64,000 nucleotides of DNA from JBMOKT01 sp049323895 (GCA_049323895.1 JBMOKT010000023.1:1-64000), one strand, 5' to 3'. Positions 33,296 through 43,330 are shown, numbered from the stretch's first letter. The notes: generated from the sequence alone by a model not told the origin. Program-made: numbers and translations.

Positions 33296-33370
33296 ATTCC
33301 CAGCGACTAGGTTTAAGCCCTGTCCAATTATAAAGCTATCCTCCTTATTTAGAAGGATTCGCCTTACAAA
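33296..33370 (-). promoter_or_regulatory. Structured leader RNA, riboswitch-like, upstream of a chemoreceptor operon
   Basis: On the minus strand: AAGGCGAATCCTTCT then a complementary AAGGAGGATAGCTTT, then GGACAGGGCTTAAACC and GTCGCTGGG, running into the terminator. GGCGAA-TCC, GGGCTTAAACC and GTCGCTGGG recall the c-di-GMP-I (GEMM) pieces GGCAAACC, GGGCCTAAACC and GTAGCCGGG, but the GACGCAAAGCC part is not present and the third stem is very short. So a divergent or decayed GEMM RNA or an unrelated leader. Confidence 0.5.
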
Positions 33371-33563
33371 AATATTATTTTTATTAGTTTTAAAAAGTGT
33401 GTTTATAAATTGCAAAATACCATTCTAATTTTTTTTCTACAAAAAATCACATTTTCCTGCAAATTAAGACTATTTTATTGTAAAATTTCTTAAACAGAAA
33501 AATCTAGTTTTTATATGTGATTTCTTTTGATAGGATAGTTTTAAAAATTCAAATATTTACATT
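33371..33563. other. AT-rich intergenic stretch upstream of the chemoreceptor leader
   Basis: About 190 bp, extremely AT-rich. It must hold the promoter for the leader on the minus strand, but no clear -35/-10 pair or sigma-D site was recognised. No coding sequence. Confidence 0.4.
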
Positions 33564-33594
33564 AGAAAAAAAGCCAAGGTCAATGCCTTGGTTT
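33564..33594 (-). terminator. Terminator of the polysaccharide deacetylase gene
   Basis: CCAAGG...CCTTGG stem with AAGC/GTTT extensions, followed on the minus strand by a T-run (complement of 33566-33572). Confidence 0.8.
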
Positions 33595-33607
33595 GTTAAT
33601 TTTAAAA

Positions 33608-34429
33608 TTATTTTTTGCCCTTTATACCTAGTAGTTTATCTACTGTAACAAATTGATAACCATCTTTCTTTAGCACCCGGATGATATCATCAAGTGCCTC
33701 TACGCTTCCACTAAGATCTTCCCCTATACCACCAGCGGAATGCTGTAATATAATGGACCCTTGGGTCATGTTTTCCAAAATATTAGTCTTAACTTCAGCG
33801 GCGGAAAGCCCTTTCCAATCCAAAGAATCTACATTCCAGGCGGTTATTTTATAGCCCCGATCCCGTAATAACTCTACCTTTTGCCTGTCTATGGAACCAT
33901 AGGGCGATCTAAAGAGCAAGGGTGAATATCCTGCTCGGCTTTTAATTACCTTATCGGTAGCAGTGACTTCCTCTATAACCTTACTGTTAGATAACTTTAC
34001 TATATTGGGATGGCTCCAGGTGTGATTGCCTATCAGATGACCTTCTTTAACCATTCGGTCTATTACCTCTGGGTAAAGTTCACATCTTTTTCCGATAACA
34101 AAAAAAGTAGCAGGGACATTATGTTTTTTTAGAATATCCAACATCTTTACCGTATAGTTGTTATCGGGTCCATCATCAAAAGATAATGCAACTTTTGCTT
34201 CCTTAATTGACCCTTGTCTATAAAATACTTTGGGGTATTCAGAAGCCAAATCTATGATTTCCCGTTGAGGAAAACCCCTTTCCTCCTTTTCCGGACCGCC
34301 GGCTAATTCAAACTCTTTAGGGGCAACGGGTTTTCTGGCAATATTGCTAGAGGGAAAAAGATAGCTCCAGGTAACATATCCCCCCAGTACTAATAAGGCT
34401 AGGGCAACTAACATGTAACTTCTTCTCAT
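33608..34429 (-). CDS. Membrane-anchored polysaccharide deacetylase (NodB domain)
   Basis: A 273-residue protein with an N-terminal signal anchor (MLVALALLVLGGYVTWSYLF) and a NodB/carbohydrate-esterase-4 domain. Motifs: SFDDGPDNN (catalytic Asp pair), HTWSHPN (HX3H metal ligands), FRSPYG, and LQHSAGG near the end. It removes acetyl groups from peptidoglycan or a related glycan outside the membrane; a cell-wall or spore-cortex role is likely. Confidence 0.92.
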   Translation of the reverse strand: MRRSYMLVALALLVLGGYVTWSYLFPSSNIARKPVAPKEFELAGGPEKEERGFPQREIIDLASEYPKVFYRQGSIKEAKVALSFDDGPDNNYTVKMLDILKKHNVPATFFVIGKRCELYPEVIDRMVKEGHLIGNHTWSHPNIVKLSNSKVIEEVTATDKVIKSRAGYSPLLFRSPYGSIDRQKVELLRDRGYKITAWNVDSLDWKGLSAAEVKTNILENMTQGSIILQHSAGGIGEDLSGSVEALDDIIRVLKKDGYQFVTVDKLLGIKGKK

Positions 34430-34562
34430 TTTACTTCACCTCAAATTTTATTTTGTCCAGAATAAGTTAATTCATGTATAGGTTTAAACCGTTTTTAATT
34501 TTTTACCATTGCTTTAAATAGTGAAAATTGATATCTTATTCTGGTAAAGGAGGTAAATAATC

Positions 34563-35687
34563 TTGAAAAAAATACTTTCCTTGCTCTTAGTTACATTTCT
34601 TTTATTACCTTTTGCAGCCCAAGGGGATGAAGGGCTGTCTGCTGATGAATCAATACCTACCGAATATGCCAAGGCTCAGGTTATTGAAACTTTAGAGTTG
34701 GAGTTTGACAAAGACTATGGGGCTGGAATGACAGTTGATTATCAGAAGGTTCTGGTCAAAATTACTTCTGGTCAATTTGAAGGCAAAGAATTAACCATAG
34801 AAAATTCAACTACCGGAAACCCCGCCTATGATATCTGGGTCAATGAAGGCGATAAAATCCTGCTCATAGTAGAAATTCTAGCCGATGAAATTTTTAATGC
34901 ATATATTGTTGACTTCCAAAGGGATACTTATATTTTTATCCTAACTGCCCTCTTTCTCTTCCTAATAGTTATAATAGGCAAGCAGCAAGGGTTGAAGGCA
35001 GTACTTACCCTAGGGCTGACAGTCCTTATTATTGGCAAAATCATGCTTCCTTTGTTGTTTCAAGGTTATAACCCTGTAATACTTGCCTTATTAACGGGAA
35101 TATCTGTTACAGCTATAACCCTTGCTATAATTGGAGGTCTAACTAAAAAGGCTCTTGCTGCAACTATTGGCACAGCTGGTGGCTTATTTACCGCTGCATT
35201 AATAGCCATTGCCATTGGAAAAGTGTCCAACCTAAAGGGGTTAAGCGGTGAAGAGGCACAAATGCTCCTTTATATTCCTCAGGGAATTCAGTTTGATTTT
35301 CGGGGCTTGCTATTTGCAGGCATTATAATTGGCGCTTTGGGAGCTGTCATGGATGTAAGCATGTCCATTGCCTCCTCCATGGAGGAAATAAAGAAAGTCG
35401 GCACAAACTTAAGATTAAAAGAGTTAATTATGTCAGGCATGAATGTAGGGCGGGATATTATGGGTACAATGTCCAATACTTTGATTTTGGCTTACACAGG
35501 AACCTCGATACCTCTTTTGCTTCTATTTATGGCTTATGAACAACCTTTTATCAAACTGATAAATATGGATTTTCTGGCAACCGAATTCATTAGGGCTTTG
35601 TCAGGAAGTATAGGTCTTGTAGCTGCTATACCCATCACAGCAGTTGTCGCGGGATTTTTATTCAGTCAAGAGAAAAAACGCACATAA
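34563..35687 (+). CDS. YibE/F-like integral membrane protein
   Basis: A 374-residue protein. Signal peptide (to about residue 22), an outer beta-rich part (about 30-115), then seven or eight membrane segments with the family motif GALGAVMDVSMSIASSMEEIK and GRDIMGTMSNTLILAYTG. TTG start with AAAGGAGGT. Function of the family unknown; transport is assumed. A small one-TM protein follows. Confidence 0.9.
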   Translation: MKKILSLLLVTFLLLPFAAQGDEGLSADESIPTEYAKAQVIETLELEFDKDYGAGMTVDYQKVLVKITSGQFEGKELTIENSTTGNPAYDIWVNEGDKILLIVEILADEIFNAYIVDFQRDTYIFILTALFLFLIVIIGKQQGLKAVLTLGLTVLIIGKIMLPLLFQGYNPVILALLTGISVTAITLAIIGGLTKKALAATIGTAGGLFTAALIAIAIGKVSNLKGLSGEEAQMLLYIPQGIQFDFRGLLFAGIIIGALGAVMDVSMSIASSMEEIKKVGTNLRLKELIMSGMNVGRDIMGTMSNTLILAYTGTSIPLLLLFMAYEQPFIKLINMDFLATEFIRALSGSIGLVAAIPITAVVAGFLFSQEKKRT

Positions 35688-35740
35688 TTTCTCAAATAGG
35701 ATATAATGGATTTACACAATCCTTTTTCCTGGAGGATGCT

Positions 35741-36022
35741 ATGAAACCGATATTATTTTTTATATTGCTATTTGGGATAGGTTTTTATTTCTGGTATAAC
35801 AATGCCAAAAGATGGGTGGAATTGCTTACTACCCAAAATGTTGAAAAATATATGGGCATTGTAGGAAAATTGCAGAATGCAGGCATAAAGTATAAAACAA
35901 CCTCAGGAGGCGAAGAATTCAACTTCCGCCAAAATACCATTTATTCAAAAACACCACCCATTTCCTACACCATCTGGATTGACAAAGAACAAGTTCACAA
36001 AGCCTATAAAATAATAAATTAG
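35741..36022 (+). CDS. Small membrane-anchored protein
   Basis: A 93-residue protein with one N-terminal membrane segment (LFFILLFGIGFYFWY) and a short mixed domain (GIVGKLQNAGIKYKTTSGGE ... YTIWIDKEQVHKAYKIIN) resembling the DUF2007-type signal-transducing fold. ATG with GGAGG ribosome-binding site, 53 bp after the YibE/F gene. Function not recognised. Confidence 0.75.
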   Translation: MKPILFFILLFGIGFYFWYNNAKRWVELLTTQNVEKYMGIVGKLQNAGIKYKTTSGGEEFNFRQNTIYSKTPPISYTIWIDKEQVHKAYKIIN

Positions 36023-36065
36023 AAAAAACTTATTGCCTTGTAAAATTTATACTTGTATGATAAGT

Positions 36066-36100
36066 ACTAATAAAACACCTGGGTCAGGTGTTTTATTAGT
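36066..36100. terminator. Bidirectional terminator
   Basis: A perfect 16-bp inverted repeat ACTAATAAAACACCTG-GGT-CAGGTGTTTTATTAGT between converging genes; serves the small membrane protein gene (+) and the CoA-disulfide-reductase gene (-). Confidence 0.88.
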
Positions 36101-36116
36101 TACAGCTTATATAATG

Positions 36117-37820
36117 TTAGTTGGCATTAGCAGTCTGCCCTTTTTTTGGTTTTATTCCAAGGTCGGTTTTATAGCCCATATAACCGCCGCTGATATTATA
36201 TACATCTTTAAAGCCAGCATCCTTTAGTATCTTATAGCCAAGGTAAGAACGATAGCCGACCTTGCAATAAAGGGCTGTTTTCTTTTGGGGATCCAATTCC
36301 TTCTGCCTTTCCCGCAAATCATCAATAGGTATTAATACTGCCCCTGGTATAAAACCCTCTGTTTCATATTCCTTGGCACTCCTTACGTCTACAATCTGCC
36401 ATTGGTCATCTACTACCTTATTTACTGCTTTCTTTATTGCCTCTGGTGTTATTAATTTAATTTCACCTCGTAAGATATTAGCAGCAACATAACCGGCTAT
36501 TATTACAGGATCCTTGGCCGACGAATAGGGAGGTGCATATGCTAAATCCAGTTCCTCTAAATCCTCTACAGATAGCCCTGCATAGATTGCCGTAGCCAAT
36601 ACATCAATTCGTTTGTCAACACCTTGCCAGCCCACAATCTGCGCTCCTAATAGCTTTCCTGTATGTTCCTGCACTACCAGCTTGGTAAGGAGATGCCTTG
36701 CCCCGGGATAGTAGCCGGCATGGTCCAAGGAAGGAGTATAAGAAACAAAGTAGGTCAAGCCATTATCCTTTGCTTCCCTTTCACTGATTCCTGTTTTGGC
36801 AGCAGTTAAATGCCCTGCCTTCACAATGGATGTCCCCAATACTCCTTTAAAATGCCGTTTCCCTCCTGCTGCATTTGCCCCAATAATCCGACCTTGTTTA
36901 TTAGCGGGTCCTGCCAGAGGAATCCTCACTTTTTTACCAGTGACCAGATGGACTGTTTCTATAATATCCCCCCCTGCATAAATATGGGGGTTGCTGGTTC
37001 GCAAACCAGGGTCGACTTCGACTCCTCCGGCAGCACCAATCTTCAATCCTGCATCCTTTAATAGCTGCAGCTGGGGTTTAGCGCCTATGGCCAGGATTAC
37101 CATATCGGTTTCTATAAACTCCCCATTTTCCAGCATGATCTGGGATACCTTTCCACTTCCTTTAAATTCCTTAACACCACTGCCTAGCATAACCTTTACC
37201 CCTAAGTCTTCTAAATGGAGCGTAAGGGGTAGTGCCATCTCTTCGTCGAGGTAGGGCAGCAACTGGTCCATTTTTTCAATTAAAGTAACATCCTTCCCCC
37301 TTTTAAGAAATGCTTCGGCAGCTTCCAAACCGATAAAGCCACCGCCAATGATAGCAACATTTGTTATGCTGTCATTACTTAAAGCATTTTCAATTGCATC
37401 CACATCAGGTACTGTAAATAATGTGAAAATATTATCCAGTGTTATTCCGGAAAGGGGCGGTTTAATAGGGATACCACCGGTAGCAACTACTAATGTATCA
37501 TAATCCTCTGTAAAAACTTCACCTGTTTTTAAGTCCGTTACTTCAATATTTTTTTGTTCCGGATTAATCTTGATGACTTCATGGTTCACTTTTACTACTA
37601 CTTTATATCTTTCATAAAAGAACTCCGGGGTCATTAGGAAGAGCTCATCCCTTTCCTTAATATCCCTTCCTATGTAATAAGGAAGTCCACAATTTGCAAA
37701 GGATACATAAGGACCCTTTTCAAACATAATAACCTCTGCATTTTCGTCATCTCTTCTTGCCTTGGCCGCAGCAGATGCACCGGCTGCTACTCCACCTATG
37801 ACAACTATTTTTCTTGGCAT
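36117..37820 (-). CDS. CoA-disulfide reductase/rhodanese fusion (NADH-dependent persulfide reductase type)
   Basis: A 567-residue flavoprotein. FAD motif IGGVAAGASAAAKARR at the N-terminus, active-site Cys44 in SFANCGLPYY, NAD(P) motif GGGFIGLEAAEAF, and a C-terminal rhodanese domain (about 465-555) whose active-site Cys is in LYCKVGYRS. Known CoADR-Rhd fusions reduce CoA disulfide, persulfides or polysulfide with NAD(P)H. It could maintain CoA thiols or process elemental sulfur. Monocistronic. Confidence 0.93.
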   Translation of the reverse strand: MPRKIVVIGGVAAGASAAAKARRDDENAEVIMFEKGPYVSFANCGLPYYIGRDIKERDELFLMTPEFFYERYKVVVKVNHEVIKINPEQKNIEVTDLKTGEVFTEDYDTLVVATGGIPIKPPLSGITLDNIFTLFTVPDVDAIENALSNDSITNVAIIGGGFIGLEAAEAFLKRGKDVTLIEKMDQLLPYLDEEMALPLTLHLEDLGVKVMLGSGVKEFKGSGKVSQIMLENGEFIETDMVILAIGAKPQLQLLKDAGLKIGAAGGVEVDPGLRTSNPHIYAGGDIIETVHLVTGKKVRIPLAGPANKQGRIIGANAAGGKRHFKGVLGTSIVKAGHLTAAKTGISEREAKDNGLTYFVSYTPSLDHAGYYPGARHLLTKLVVQEHTGKLLGAQIVGWQGVDKRIDVLATAIYAGLSVEDLEELDLAYAPPYSSAKDPVIIAGYVAANILRGEIKLITPEAIKKAVNKVVDDQWQIVDVRSAKEYETEGFIPGAVLIPIDDLRERQKELDPQKKTALYCKVGYRSYLGYKILKDAGFKDVYNISGGYMGYKTDLGIKPKKGQTANAN

Positions 37821-37960
37821 TTTTTCATCCTCCTTCTATTTATTATTATATCTCAAATATATAATATTTTCTCACAAACATATTATTTTAAAAAGGGAAT
37901 ATCAATATAACAATGGGTTAGTAAACTCTACATTGAATTAGATAAAAAAGGCGGTGTATT

Positions 37961-38149
37961 ATGGAAAAACAATTAGAAAACATTTATAAGGAAGAATACA
38001 TTCGGGCAAAAGCACGCTTTGATTATGAAAAAAATCAAAAGGCAAAACAGCCTGCAAAAAATCATAAACCGCAAACTGCATTTATACATACCCTTTACGG
38101 AGCAGTCAGCCTTTATATACTATATCAAATATATCTAACATTTATTTAG
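37961..38149 (+). CDS. Small protein with C-terminal membrane segment
   Basis: A 62-residue protein. Charged N-terminal helix (EKQLENIYKEEYIRAKARFDYEKNQK) followed by a tail anchor (LYGAVSLYILYQIYLTF). ATG with AAAGGCGGTG upstream. Not recognised; the clear ribosome-binding site and amphipathic composition make it likely real. Confidence 0.6.
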   Translation: MEKQLENIYKEEYIRAKARFDYEKNQKAKQPAKNHKPQTAFIHTLYGAVSLYILYQIYLTFI

Positions 38150-38225
38150 CTTATCGGGCTCTAATCCAAAAATCGTTAAAATATGCTATAATTTGCTTAA
38201 TATAATAAATTTTCGGGGGTAAATT

Positions 38226-40820
38226 ATGGCGCAATTCAAGAAAAAAGTAATAGGCTTTTTACTTATTTTTTTTATTCTATTAGTTTTTCCTGGTATTGGA
38301 CAAGCTGAACCTCACCTTCTTAATGTTTATATTAACCAAACTCTGGCATACAACCCCAACCCCGTATATCTTACGGCTACAGCACTTTACAGTGACGGCT
38401 CAGTCAAAGATGTAACCTATTCAGGGGCATGGAGGACATCAAATCCTTCCATAGCCTCTGTATACCGAGGTAAGGTAGAATTCGGCAGCAATACCGGTAA
38501 TGTCACTATTACCTTTAGCTATGGCGGCTTTGAGGCGTCTGTAGGTACAGAGGTAGTAGATATAACGGATCTCGAATTTGTAACTAAAACCCTGAAATAC
38601 AGCACCCAGCCCGTACAGCTCAAAGTTCAGGGACGTTATAACAATGGAGAATTACAGGAAATAAAAGACCACATTACCTGGTACTCTACAAACGAAGATG
38701 TGGCAACTGTGAACTCCAAAGGTCTGGTATCTTTCAGGAACGAAAGGGGCGTAGCAACAATTGGTGTTATATTTACCAGCCCCCTTAACCAGCGGACAGT
38801 AAAAGCAGAAATTACTGTTACCGTAACAGAAAAGGATATTGAGGATGATGACGGACCTGAAGAAACCAAAGCATTTACTGTAAAAATTGAAGGTGAACTT
38901 GACCCTTCCAAAAAAACTAATTCACTAAAAGCCATCCAATTGTATATTGATGACAGTAAGAAAACCTTAGCTAATGACATGGTGCAATGGACAAGCTCTA
39001 ACCCGACAGTTGCAGAGGTAAATAGCAGCGGTCAGGTTACATATTCAGGACGTCCGGGTAATGTAACTATCACCGTAAAATACAGAAACTATTCTGATTC
39101 CAAATCAACTTTTATCCCTTATAAAACTGAACAGTTAATCATAAATGAAAGTCTAAACTTCACACCCTACTTTTTAAATAACCCTCCCAAACTTACCGTT
39201 ACCGGCAAAGACAACAGTGGACAAACCCAACTGGTTTATGGAATACAATGGTCCTCCAGCAATGAAAATGTTGCTGCCATTGACAGCAATGGGCAAATCT
39301 CTTTTACAGGACAGGCCGGTAATGTTACCTTTAGTGCCGTCAAGGACGGTGTAAGCGCAAGTATTACAGCAACAGTACCTGCACTAAATGAAAAAGTTAT
39401 TCAAAAGATATTTATAAACCCAAGTCTTTTTTACAGTACCCAGCCTCAGGAGTTAAAAGCCTACGCACTAATGGGAAACGGCTCTATCGAGGACATAACT
39501 AAAGATTGCCGCTGGACATCCACCAATGCTTCAGTTGCTTCTGTCAATAATGGCACGGTATTTTTTACCGGTCTGCCAGGTACTGTAGAAATACTATGCT
39601 CCTATCAGAACTTTACCGATAGGGATAAGCTTATTGTCAGTGTGCCCGGAAATTCCATCAAACTAAGCAGTATAAAATATGCTGACCATTTCCTTTCCGA
39701 CTTGGATAACGGAAAAGAAGTAAAGGTATATGGAATATATTCTGATAATTCCTCCCGGATTCTCAATAATGTTAAGTTTTTCAGCTTCCAGCCCAACATA
39801 GCAAAAGTAGTAAACGGCAAGCTGCTTCTCCCCGGACTGCCTGGGACTGCAAATATTGAGGCAGTGGCAGGCAGTTTTAGAAGTACTTTAACTGTAAATG
39901 TCACAAAGCCCTTAGGTAATCAAGTGCCGCTATTCTTAAAGTTATCTGGGAATTTGGACAGCTTTGAAAAAACTAAGGAAATTAAAGCCTTGGCAGTTTA
40001 TCCAGACGGGCGGCAAATTGATGTAACCGGGGAGGCCGTCTGGAATACCACTAATACAAACATTGCGGTTCTCAAGGATAAGGGTAAAGCCGAAATAGCA
40101 GGAAACGGACCTGTCCGTATCAGTGCTTCATATAACAATCTAAACGGTTTTTTATCTAACAAGTCCTATTCTCAATTTGGCAGCCTGCATCCTATTAAAA
40201 CTCAGCTAGTCCCCTTGGCAGAAATAAAAAAGAAGGTCCAAGACAAATTATCTAACAGTCAGGCACTACCCGTACCCAGCGATATTTACGGTCACTGGGC
40301 CGAACAGGATATTAAGCAAGCCATGAGGCTAGGTTGGATGGGGGGCTATTCCGATGGTACAATCAAGCCTGACAGCCCCATGAGCCGCGGTGAATTTGCA
40401 TCAGTACTAGAGCGGGCATTGCTTCTCAGAAGCAATAATCGGACTGTGACATACAATGATACTGATGGACATTGGGCTAAGGAAAGTATCCATAATATAG
40501 CCAACCTGGGGGTAACCCCTATAGACCCATCACGGCGGTTTAGACCAAATGATCCTATTACCAGGGGTGAAATAGCTCAAATGATAAACAGTTTGATTCA
40601 GGTCAGGGCAGACAGCTATTATCAATTTATGGATGTCCCATCTAACCATGCCTCTGCCACGGCTATTGCTAACACAACACAAGCCGGCATTATGGCAGGC
40701 ATGGGCGGTCTAAACTTTGGTCCAGCTGAAAATGCTACCCGGGCCCAGGCACTGGCAGTCTTACTGCGCCTGCTTAAAACAGACCCCGAAATGGATGGAT
40801 TGTTAAATAGATATAAGTAA
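38226..40820 (+). CDS. S-layer-type surface protein with Ig-like repeats and three SLH domains
   Basis: An 864-residue exported protein. Signal peptide (about 1-27, ending GQAEP), then six or seven bacterial Ig-like (BIG2-type) repeats of 85-95 residues, each with a W-x-S/T-x-N-x-x-V/I-A-x-V core (for example WSSSNENVAAIDSNGQISFTG), then three SLH domains (about 680-735, 740-795, 800-855) that anchor to wall polymers. The third SLH domain is degenerate (FMDVPSNHASATAI). Role: cell-surface structure or adhesion; no enzymatic domain seen. Monocistronic with terminator. Confidence 0.9.
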   Translation: MAQFKKKVIGFLLIFFILLVFPGIGQAEPHLLNVYINQTLAYNPNPVYLTATALYSDGSVKDVTYSGAWRTSNPSIASVYRGKVEFGSNTGNVTITFSYGGFEASVGTEVVDITDLEFVTKTLKYSTQPVQLKVQGRYNNGELQEIKDHITWYSTNEDVATVNSKGLVSFRNERGVATIGVIFTSPLNQRTVKAEITVTVTEKDIEDDDGPEETKAFTVKIEGELDPSKKTNSLKAIQLYIDDSKKTLANDMVQWTSSNPTVAEVNSSGQVTYSGRPGNVTITVKYRNYSDSKSTFIPYKTEQLIINESLNFTPYFLNNPPKLTVTGKDNSGQTQLVYGIQWSSSNENVAAIDSNGQISFTGQAGNVTFSAVKDGVSASITATVPALNEKVIQKIFINPSLFYSTQPQELKAYALMGNGSIEDITKDCRWTSTNASVASVNNGTVFFTGLPGTVEILCSYQNFTDRDKLIVSVPGNSIKLSSIKYADHFLSDLDNGKEVKVYGIYSDNSSRILNNVKFFSFQPNIAKVVNGKLLLPGLPGTANIEAVAGSFRSTLTVNVTKPLGNQVPLFLKLSGNLDSFEKTKEIKALAVYPDGRQIDVTGEAVWNTTNTNIAVLKDKGKAEIAGNGPVRISASYNNLNGFLSNKSYSQFGSLHPIKTQLVPLAEIKKKVQDKLSNSQALPVPSDIYGHWAEQDIKQAMRLGWMGGYSDGTIKPDSPMSRGEFASVLERALLLRSNNRTVTYNDTDGHWAKESIHNIANLGVTPIDPSRRFRPNDPITRGEIAQMINSLIQVRADSYYQFMDVPSNHASATAIANTTQAGIMAGMGGLNFGPAENATRAQALAVLLRLLKTDPEMDGLLNRYK

Positions 40821-40843
40821 AGCAGTCGAAGACTGCTTTACTT
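40817..40843 (+). terminator. Terminator of the surface-protein gene
   Basis: TAAAGCAGTC-GAA-GACTGCTTTA stem followed by CTTCT; begins at the stop codon. Confidence 0.75.
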
Positions 40844-40937
40844 CTGATGAATGACAAGCTTATGGGATGCATCTGCTCATTTGTTATACTGCATGATGCA
40901 TCGAACTTATTATTAGCCATTGGCTATCAGCTATCAA

Positions 40938-42662
40938 CTATCGGTCCTCTTTCCTTTTTGCCAGGTATTCTTTTACTTCCTCCACCGTCAGGGTATTAAA
41001 TACATCCTGCTTTTCCAGCCAGCCTTTTCTGGCTGCTTTAATACCCAATGCGGTGTCATGTAGTTCCTCTTTGCGGTGGGCATCAGGATTAATGCTTATT
41101 TTAACCCCCAGATCTTTTGCATATTTAAGATATCGCCAGTCCAAATCCATACGGTAAGGACTGGCATTTAATTCTATTATTACCCCCCTGTCGCGAGCTC
41201 CCTCAATTATCCGTTGGACTTCTGGTTCATAACCTTTCCTGCCCAGAAGGATTCGCCCAGTGGGGTGACCCAGCATGGTGATATAGGGATTTTCCATTGC
41301 TTTAAGAAGCCGTTCCGTTGCCCTTTTGCCTGTTATTGAAAAAGCCGAATGAACTGAAGCTATGACAAAATCAAACATAGCTAAGATTTCATCGGGATAA
41401 TCCAAACTGCCGTCCCCATGGATATCTGATTCAATGCCATGAAAAACATAAAAATCAGGGTTGTTTTTATTAAACTCTATTATTTCCGCACGTTGTCTCT
41501 CAATGTCCCCGATTTTTAAACCGCCTGCATAAACAGCTGTTTGACTATGGTCTGAGACACCTAAGTATTTAAAGCCTGCCTTTTTAGCTTCCTCAACTAA
41601 GGCAGTCAGCTTATCAATACCATCGCTGTAATTTGTATGTATATGGAAAATTCCTTGAATATCGCTTTTATTTATGAGGCTGGGTAATTCCTGCCTTTCT
41701 GCTGCCTCAATCTCCCCCATATTTTCCCGTAGTTCCGGGGGGATGTATTGTAACCCCAAAACCTTAAAAAATTCCTCCTCACTGTCTGCCTTGATTCTTT
41801 CCTCCCCTTTAAACAAACCATATTCATTAATCTTTATACCTAAGGACTTGGCCCGGTGGCGCATAGCGGTATTATGCTCCTTGCTTCCGGTAAAATGGTG
41901 TAAAGCATAATAATATTGATCCGGTTCTACTACTCGCAAATCCACATTAATCCCGGTCCTTAAAGTTACTGAAGATTTAGTTTCCCCTTGGGCTATAATT
42001 GTTTCAACCTCAGGCAGGCTGACGAAATGGTTCATAACTTTTTGGGGGTCACTAGAGGAAGCAATTATATCAATATCCTTTACCACCTCTTTAAATCTCC
42101 TAAGACTGCCGCCAAGGCTTATATCTTTTATTGCAGGGTTTTTTGTTAATTGCTGAATCAACTGTTGTGCAATTACATAAACGTCAGTGTATATTAATTG
42201 ACCCTGGTATTTTTTTACCTGGTCAATTCCCTTGAGTATATTTTCCTGTGATTTAGGTCCAAAACCCTTTAAATCCAGTAACCTGTTTTCCTTACAGGCG
42301 TACTCTAATTCAGCAATACTGGCTACAGTTAAAGTTTTATACAGGTGATATGCCTTCTTGGGACCCAGTCCTGGTATCTTCAACATTTCCAAAAGACCGT
42401 CAGGAACACTGTCCCTCATCTCATTATATAATTTTAGGTTATTGGTAGTAACCAATTCTGTTATATTATCGGCAAGGGTACTGCCAATCCCTTTTATATT
42501 TGTAATTTCGCCGCTTCTAACCAATTCTTCTATATCTCCCTCAAGCAATTCCACAATCCTGGCTCCATTTTGATAGGCCCTGATCTTAAAAGGGTTATCA
42601 CCCTTTAATTCAAATAAAACACCCAACTCATAAAGAATATGGGCAACAGTTTTCTTATCCAA
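40938..42662 (-). CDS. polX: PolX-type DNA polymerase beta/PHP-domain protein
   Basis: About 574 residues. N-terminal HhH-containing family X polymerase domain (KKTVAHILYELG..., GLGPKKAYHLYK) with the nucleotidyltransferase motif GGSLRRFKEVVKDIDI, followed by a PHP nuclease domain (about 340-570) with IFHIHTNYSDG, GVSDHS, HGIESDIHGDG, HPTGR and NPDAHR metal ligands. Acts in gap-filling repair and 3'-end processing. TTG at 42662 (MDKKTV) is preferred; the longer reading from 42677 leaves no room for a ribosome-binding site. Confidence 0.93.
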   Translation of the reverse strand: MDKKTVAHILYELGVLFELKGDNPFKIRAYQNGARIVELLEGDIEELVRSGEITNIKGIGSTLADNITELVTTNNLKLYNEMRDSVPDGLLEMLKIPGLGPKKAYHLYKTLTVASIAELEYACKENRLLDLKGFGPKSQENILKGIDQVKKYQGQLIYTDVYVIAQQLIQQLTKNPAIKDISLGGSLRRFKEVVKDIDIIASSSDPQKVMNHFVSLPEVETIIAQGETKSSVTLRTGINVDLRVVEPDQYYYALHHFTGSKEHNTAMRHRAKSLGIKINEYGLFKGEERIKADSEEEFFKVLGLQYIPPELRENMGEIEAAERQELPSLINKSDIQGIFHIHTNYSDGIDKLTALVEEAKKAGFKYLGVSDHSQTAVYAGGLKIGDIERQRAEIIEFNKNNPDFYVFHGIESDIHGDGSLDYPDEILAMFDFVIASVHSAFSITGKRATERLLKAMENPYITMLGHPTGRILLGRKGYEPEVQRIIEGARDRGVIIELNASPYRMDLDWRYLKYAKDLGVKISINPDAHRKEELHDTALGIKAARKGWLEKQDVFNTLTVEEVKEYLAKRKEDR

Positions 42663-42889
42663 CAATCCAACCCCCAATATTGAAAATTGAAATCTTTTAT
42701 GTTATACCCTCTATTGTTTCTTCCCAAACTTATCTTTGTTCAGTGAATAATGATTAGTGACAAGTATATATTAAAGAATTCTGCAACCTTTTAAAGAAAG
42801 ATTTAATTTTATAAATTTTTCCCGGTTAACAGGATTACAGCTTCAAATATAGAATTTAGATTTAAATCATCCATACGAGGAGTGATACA

Positions 42890-43330
42890 GTGTATAAGAG
42901 AATACTTTTTCCAACAAGCGGTTCTCCCATTTCCGAAAAGAAGGCAAAAACAATTGCCCACTTGATTGACGAATCACCTAATTCGGAAATTACTATCCTA
43001 TATGTCTTAGAGGTTACCCCCTTCCACAGATCGGTTTCCTATCAATTAGAGGACAAAGGCATCGACCCTTCCAAGCTTGCTTTAGAAGAGGCAAAGGAAG
43101 TAATGTCCAAGGCGACAAAGATATTTAAGGAAAACAACATCCCGTTTAAAATACGGGTGGAAATGGGCGAACCTGTGGAGACTATATTACGGGTTGCCAA
43201 GGAAATGGAAAGCGATTTATTGGTTGTTGGACACCATGGTGAAAGCACCCTTAGTGATTATTTATTTAAGGGAAATATTACCTCGGAACTAATTAACAAG
43301 GCAAACTTCCCAATTTTGGTAATAAAGTAA
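42890..43330 (+). CDS. Universal stress protein (UspA) family
   Basis: A 146-residue alpha/beta protein with the ATP-binding pattern GHHGESTLSDYLFKGNITSELI (G-X2-G-X9-G-S/T type) near the end. GTG start with CGAGGAG ribosome-binding site. Monocistronic; a small hairpin AACGC-CTTA-GCGTT follows directly. Confidence 0.9.
   Translation: MYKRILFPTSGSPISEKKAKTIAHLIDESPNSEITILYVLEVTPFHRSVSYQLEDKGIDPSKLALEEAKEVMSKATKIFKENNIPFKIRVEMGEPVETILRVAKEMESDLLVVGHHGESTLSDYLFKGNITSELINKANFPILVIK

Noticed and set aside
40861..40905. GATGCATC words downstream of the surface-protein gene as further activator sites
   Set aside because: The half-sites are not separated by six bases and no sigma-54 promoter is nearby.
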